A DNA stretch of 7,438 nucleotides from Novosphingobium sp. (GTDB lineage Bacteria > Pseudomonadota > Alphaproteobacteria > Sphingomonadales > Sphingomonadaceae): positions 1 through 7,438 of the forward strand of contig JADYXV010000384.1 of assembly GCA_020853995.1 (NCBI GenBank), given 5' to 3'. The notes under the pieces were generated by a model that was given only the letters and a program-made list of their open reading frames with translations, did no database searches and was not told where the DNA came from. This document shows, one piece after another, positions 5,242 through 7,438 of this stretch; the stretch's first letter is position 1; every line of letters starts with the position of its first letter. The translations under genes were made by a program, and so were the position numbers.

Positions 5242-6510
5242 TTGGCCCGCATCGTGATGAAATTCGGCGGCACGTCGATGGCCGGAACCGAGCGCATCCG
5301 CCGCGTGGCGCGCATTGTGCAGCGCCAGCAAGCCGCGGGGCACGAAGTTGCGGTTGTCGTTTCGGCCATGGCCGGTGAGACGGACCGCCTCGTAAACTTC
5401 TGCCGTGAAGCCGACCCGCTTTACGATCCCGCCGAATATGACGTGGTCGTCGCCAGTGGTGAACAAGTCACCTCAGGCCTGCTGGCCATGCATTTGCAGG
5501 CGCTGGGCTGCAAGGCGCGGTCGTGGCTCGGCTGGCAAGTGCCGATCAAGACAGACGATGCCCATGCCAAGGCGCGCATCGAAGATATCGATGCAGCAGC
5601 CCTGATGGCCAGCATGGCCTCGGGCGAAATCGCGGTCATTCCGGGGTTTCAGGGCATCAGCCCTGCAGGCCGTATCACCACGCTGGGTCGTGGCGGTTCG
5701 GACACGTCGGCGGTTGCGGTGGCCGCAGCGGTCAAGGCGGATCGTTGCGATATCTATACCGACGTTGACGGCGTTTATACCACCGACCCGCGCATCGTGG
5801 CCAAAGCGCGCAAGCTGAAAAATGTCACGTACGAGGAAATGCTCGAACTGGCTTCGGTCGGCTCGAAAGTGTTGCAGACCCGCTCGGTCAGCCTCGCCAT
5901 GAAGGAAGGCGTGCGGGTGCAAGTGCTTTCCTCGTTTATCGATGATGATGCCCCCGCCGCAGACACCATCCCCGGCACGATGATCGTCAGCGATGACGAA
6001 CTTGCCAGAATCCAAGAGGGCCTTGATATGGAACGCCAGCTGATCACCGGCATCGCAGCCGACAAGAACGAAGCCAAGATCACCCTGACGCGCATTGCCG
6101 ACCGTCCCGGCGCGGTGGCCGCGATCTTCGGCCCGCTGGCTGCGGCCAACATCAACGTCGATATGATTATCCAGAATATCGCCAAGGATCGTGGCGAAAC
6201 CGACGTAACTTTCACCGTGCCGATCAGCGATCTGGCCCGCACGCAAAGCCTGCTGGAAGAGCGCAAGGACACCATCGGTTATTACCGCATGCTGGCCAAC
6301 AGCAAGGTCGCCAAAATCAGCGTCGTCGGTGTCGGCATGCGCAGCCACGCAGGCGTTGCCGCCACCATGTTCCGTGCGCTGGCTGATCGCGGGATCAACA
6401 TCCAGGCGATCACCACCAGCGAAATCAAGGTTTCGGTGCTGATTGACGAAGATGAAACCGAACTGGCCGTCCGCGTCCTGCACACGGCCTATGAAATGGA
6501 CGGCGAATAA
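5242..6510 (+). CDS. lysC: Aspartate kinase (aspartokinase)
   Basis: A 422-residue aspartokinase that phosphorylates aspartate with ATP, the first step towards lysine, diaminopimelate, threonine and methionine. The kinase domain is about residues 1-250: KFGGTSMAG (7-15), VVVSAMAGETDRL (38-50), GEQVTSGLLA (73-82), IPGFQGISPAGRITTLGRGG (133-152) with SDTSAVAVAAAV (153-164), and the DIYTDVDGVYTTDPR nucleotide region (170-184). Two ACT domains follow, near residues 268-328 (TGIAADKNEAKITL, then RIADRPGAVAAIF) and 356-420 (VAKISVVGVGMRSHAGVAA, then GINIQAITTSEIKVSVLI). These are the normal sites of feedback inhibition by lysine and/or threonine. The frame is open from 5047, but family members begin MARIVMKFGGTS, and TTG at 5242 gives exactly that with GGGAG 8 nt before it. 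ATG at 5197 would add 15 basic residues and lacks a ribosome site. The gene is single and complete and is followed by a palindromic terminator candidate. Confidence 0.96.
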   Translation: MARIVMKFGGTSMAGTERIRRVARIVQRQQAAGHEVAVVVSAMAGETDRLVNFCREADPLYDPAEYDVVVASGEQVTSGLLAMHLQALGCKARSWLGWQVPIKTDDAHAKARIEDIDAAALMASMASGEIAVIPGFQGISPAGRITTLGRGGSDTSAVAVAAAVKADRCDIYTDVDGVYTTDPRIVAKARKLKNVTYEEMLELASVGSKVLQTRSVSLAMKEGVRVQVLSSFIDDDAPAADTIPGTMIVSDDELARIQEGLDMERQLITGIAADKNEAKITLTRIADRPGAVAAIFGPLAAANINVDMIIQNIAKDRGETDVTFTVPISDLARTQSLLEERKDTIGYYRMLANSKVAKISVVGVGMRSHAGVAATMFRALADRGINIQAITTSEIKVSVLIDEDETELAVRVLHTAYEMDGE

Positions 6511-6524
6511 GCCGCCACATTCCC

Positions 6525-6567
6525 TAAGCCCCCCTCCCGCATGCGGGAGGGGTTGGGGGTGGGCTTA
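6525..6567. terminator. Perfect GC-rich palindrome between convergent genes
   Basis: CCCCTCCCGCA (6531-6541) and TGCGGGAGGGG (6542-6552) form an uninterrupted 22-nt palindrome; when folded, the centre must open a few bases to make a loop. TAAGCC (6525-6530) and GGCTTA (6562-6567) add an outer pair with G-rich sequence between. It begins 14 nt after the lysC stop and faces the ATPase gene ending at 6594, so it could end transcription from both sides. There is no T-run, so action as a true intrinsic terminator is inferred. I recall this palindrome, with the neighbouring TTGGGGGTGGGC, as a recurrent intergenic element in sphingomonads. Confidence 0.7.
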
Positions 6568-6568
6568 C

Positions 6569-6590
6569 GGCGATTGCGTCTGCAAACGCC
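6569..6590 (-). terminator. Second hairpin directly after the ATPase gene
   Basis: GGCGATTGC (6569-6577) and GCAAACGCC (6582-6590) pair with one mismatch around GTCT. On the minus strand the hairpin begins 3 nt after the stop codon of the ATPase gene. It lacks a T-run, so it is only a candidate 3' end structure, possibly working with the adjoining palindrome. Confidence 0.4.
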
Positions 6591-6593
6591 ATC

Positions 6594-7438
6594 TTACCGC
6601 AGCAAACCACCCAGCACACCGCGCGCAAACCGGCCAAACGCCTCGCCGCCAATCGATGTCGCAATTGATCCTGCAATCGCGGTGATCCCCGATGCCACCG
6701 GCGCAGAACGCGTCTTCTTGCCGGTGATCTTGGCCGCGATCACCGCACCTGCCGATGATGCCACCGCGCCCGCCGCCGCCTTGCCCGCACGTTCCCACAT
6801 CGATGTCGTCCGGCGCGGCGCGGCGCGCTGCTTTTCCTCGCCCTCTTCCTCAACCTGCTGCGCCGCCGCTGCTGCATCCGACGCCTTTTGTGCCAGAATT
6901 TCGGCGGCAGATTCGCGGTTCAGCGCTTCATCGTACTTGCCCTCGAACGGGCTGATCGACTGGATGATCGCGCGCTCTTTGGGCGTGATCGGCCCAAGCC
7001 GCGAACGTGGCGGTGAAATCATCGTGCGCTGCACCACCGATGGCGAACCATCTTCGTTCAGTGTGGAAACCAGCGCCTCGCCCACGCGCAGTTCGGTGAT
7101 CACTGTTTCAACGTCCAGATCCTTGTTGATCCGGAATGTCTCGGCGGCCGCCTTGATCGCGCGCTGGTCACGCGGGGTGAAAGCGCGCAGGGCGTGTTGC
7201 ACGCGGTTGCCCAATTGGCCTGCGATTTTCTCAGGAATATCAATCGGGTTCTGTGAGATGAAATAGACGCCCACACCCTTTGACCGGATCAGGCGCACCA
7301 CTTGTTCCACTTTGTCCATCAGCGCATCGGGCGCATCTTCGAACAGCAAGTGCGCTTCATCAAAGAAGAACACGAGGCACGGCTTTTCGGGATCACCCAC
7401 TTCGGGCAATGCTTCGAACAATTCCGAAAGCAGCCACA
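6594..7438 (-). CDS. HerA/YjgR-like ATPase, DUF853 (5' part outside window)
   Basis: The last 280 residues of a protein whose family is usually about 500 residues long; the N-terminal part with the Walker A loop lies beyond the right edge. The visible start is the family block LLSELFEALPEVGD, then Walker B CLVFFFDEAHLLFED (20-34 of the visible part). GVGVYFISQNPIDIPEKIAG and LGNRVQHALRAFTPRDQRA follow, carrying the sensor and arginine region typical of YjgR/DUF853. These are RecA-fold ATPases related to the HerA DNA translocase; their cellular task is not settled. Beyond the ATPase core there is an Ala/Glu/Gln-rich helical segment (AAEILAQKASDAAAAAQQVE) and a Gly/Ala-rich C terminus ending FGRFARGVLGGLLR, with small-residue stretches that could associate with membranes or with other subunits. 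Stop TAA is at 6594-6596. It converges on lysC. Confidence 0.92.
   Translation of the reverse strand, partial: WLLSELFEALPEVGDPEKPCLVFFFDEAHLLFEDAPDALMDKVEQVVRLIRSKGVGVYFISQNPIDIPEKIAGQLGNRVQHALRAFTPRDQRAIKAAAETFRINKDLDVETVITELRVGEALVSTLNEDGSPSVVQRTMISPPRSRLGPITPKERAIIQSISPFEGKYDEALNRESAAEILAQKASDAAAAAQQVEEEGEEKQRAAPRRTTSMWERAGKAAAGAVASSAGAVIAAKITGKKTRSAPVASGITAIAGSIATSIGGEAFGRFARGVLGGLLR

Noticed and set aside
5473..6483. 336-codon minus-strand open frame inside lysC
   Set aside because: It is entirely antisense to a certain aspartokinase gene. The His/Asp/Gly-rich translation is the usual mirror of GC-rich codons.
6541..7266. 241-codon plus-strand open frame opposite the ATPase gene
   Set aside because: It starts inside the palindrome and covers the conserved DUF853 coding region on the other strand; Ser/Pro/Ala-rich product without a family.

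Overview
The window is a GC-rich chromosomal segment that reads as an alphaproteobacterium, most likely Sphingomonadales (Novosphingobium/Sphingomonas/Erythrobacter-like). The basis is the divergent ubiG/lysC pair, the protein sequences, and two families of intergenic palindromes (cores CTTCGACAAGCTCAGGAC and CCCCTCCCGCA/TGCGGGAGGGG) that I recall as common between sphingomonad genes. No rRNA, tRNA, CRISPR array, transposase or phage gene is visible.

Layout, left to right. (1) 1-938, minus: C-terminally truncated FMN-dependent nitronate monooxygenase/FabK-like enzyme. (2) 1048-2208, minus: soluble GGDEF diguanylate cyclase with a helical N-terminal half I do not recognise and no c-di-GMP inhibitory site. 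(3) 2396-4013, plus: a small two-helix membrane protein (DUF3592-like), a pentapeptide-repeat protein and a hotdog-fold acyl-CoA thioesterase. The first two are 55 nt apart with the start used here and may share a transcript. (4) 4014-4212: gene-free, with a short tandem repeat followed by a 72-nt inverted repeat. (5) 4213-5155, minus: ubiG (ubiquinone O-methyltransferase), followed 13 nt later by a 59-residue helix-turn-helix protein. (6) 5242-6510, plus: lysC, aspartate kinase, divergent from ubiG across an 86-nt spacer. (7) 6511-6593: a perfect GC-rich palindrome and a second hairpin. (8) 6594-7438, minus: C-terminal part of a HerA/YjgR-like (DUF853) ATPase, cut by the window edge.

Most of this is housekeeping: ubiquinone methylation, entry into the aspartate amino-acid family, acyl-CoA hydrolysis and c-di-GMP synthesis. 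I found no coherent undescribed multi-gene system. The points most worth a second look are the repeat block at 4053-4176, the placement of both large hairpins exactly at the two convergent gene junctions, the unannotated-size HTH gene behind ubiG, the DGC lacking an I-site, and several starts that are not ATG (lysC TTG, thioesterase GTG).
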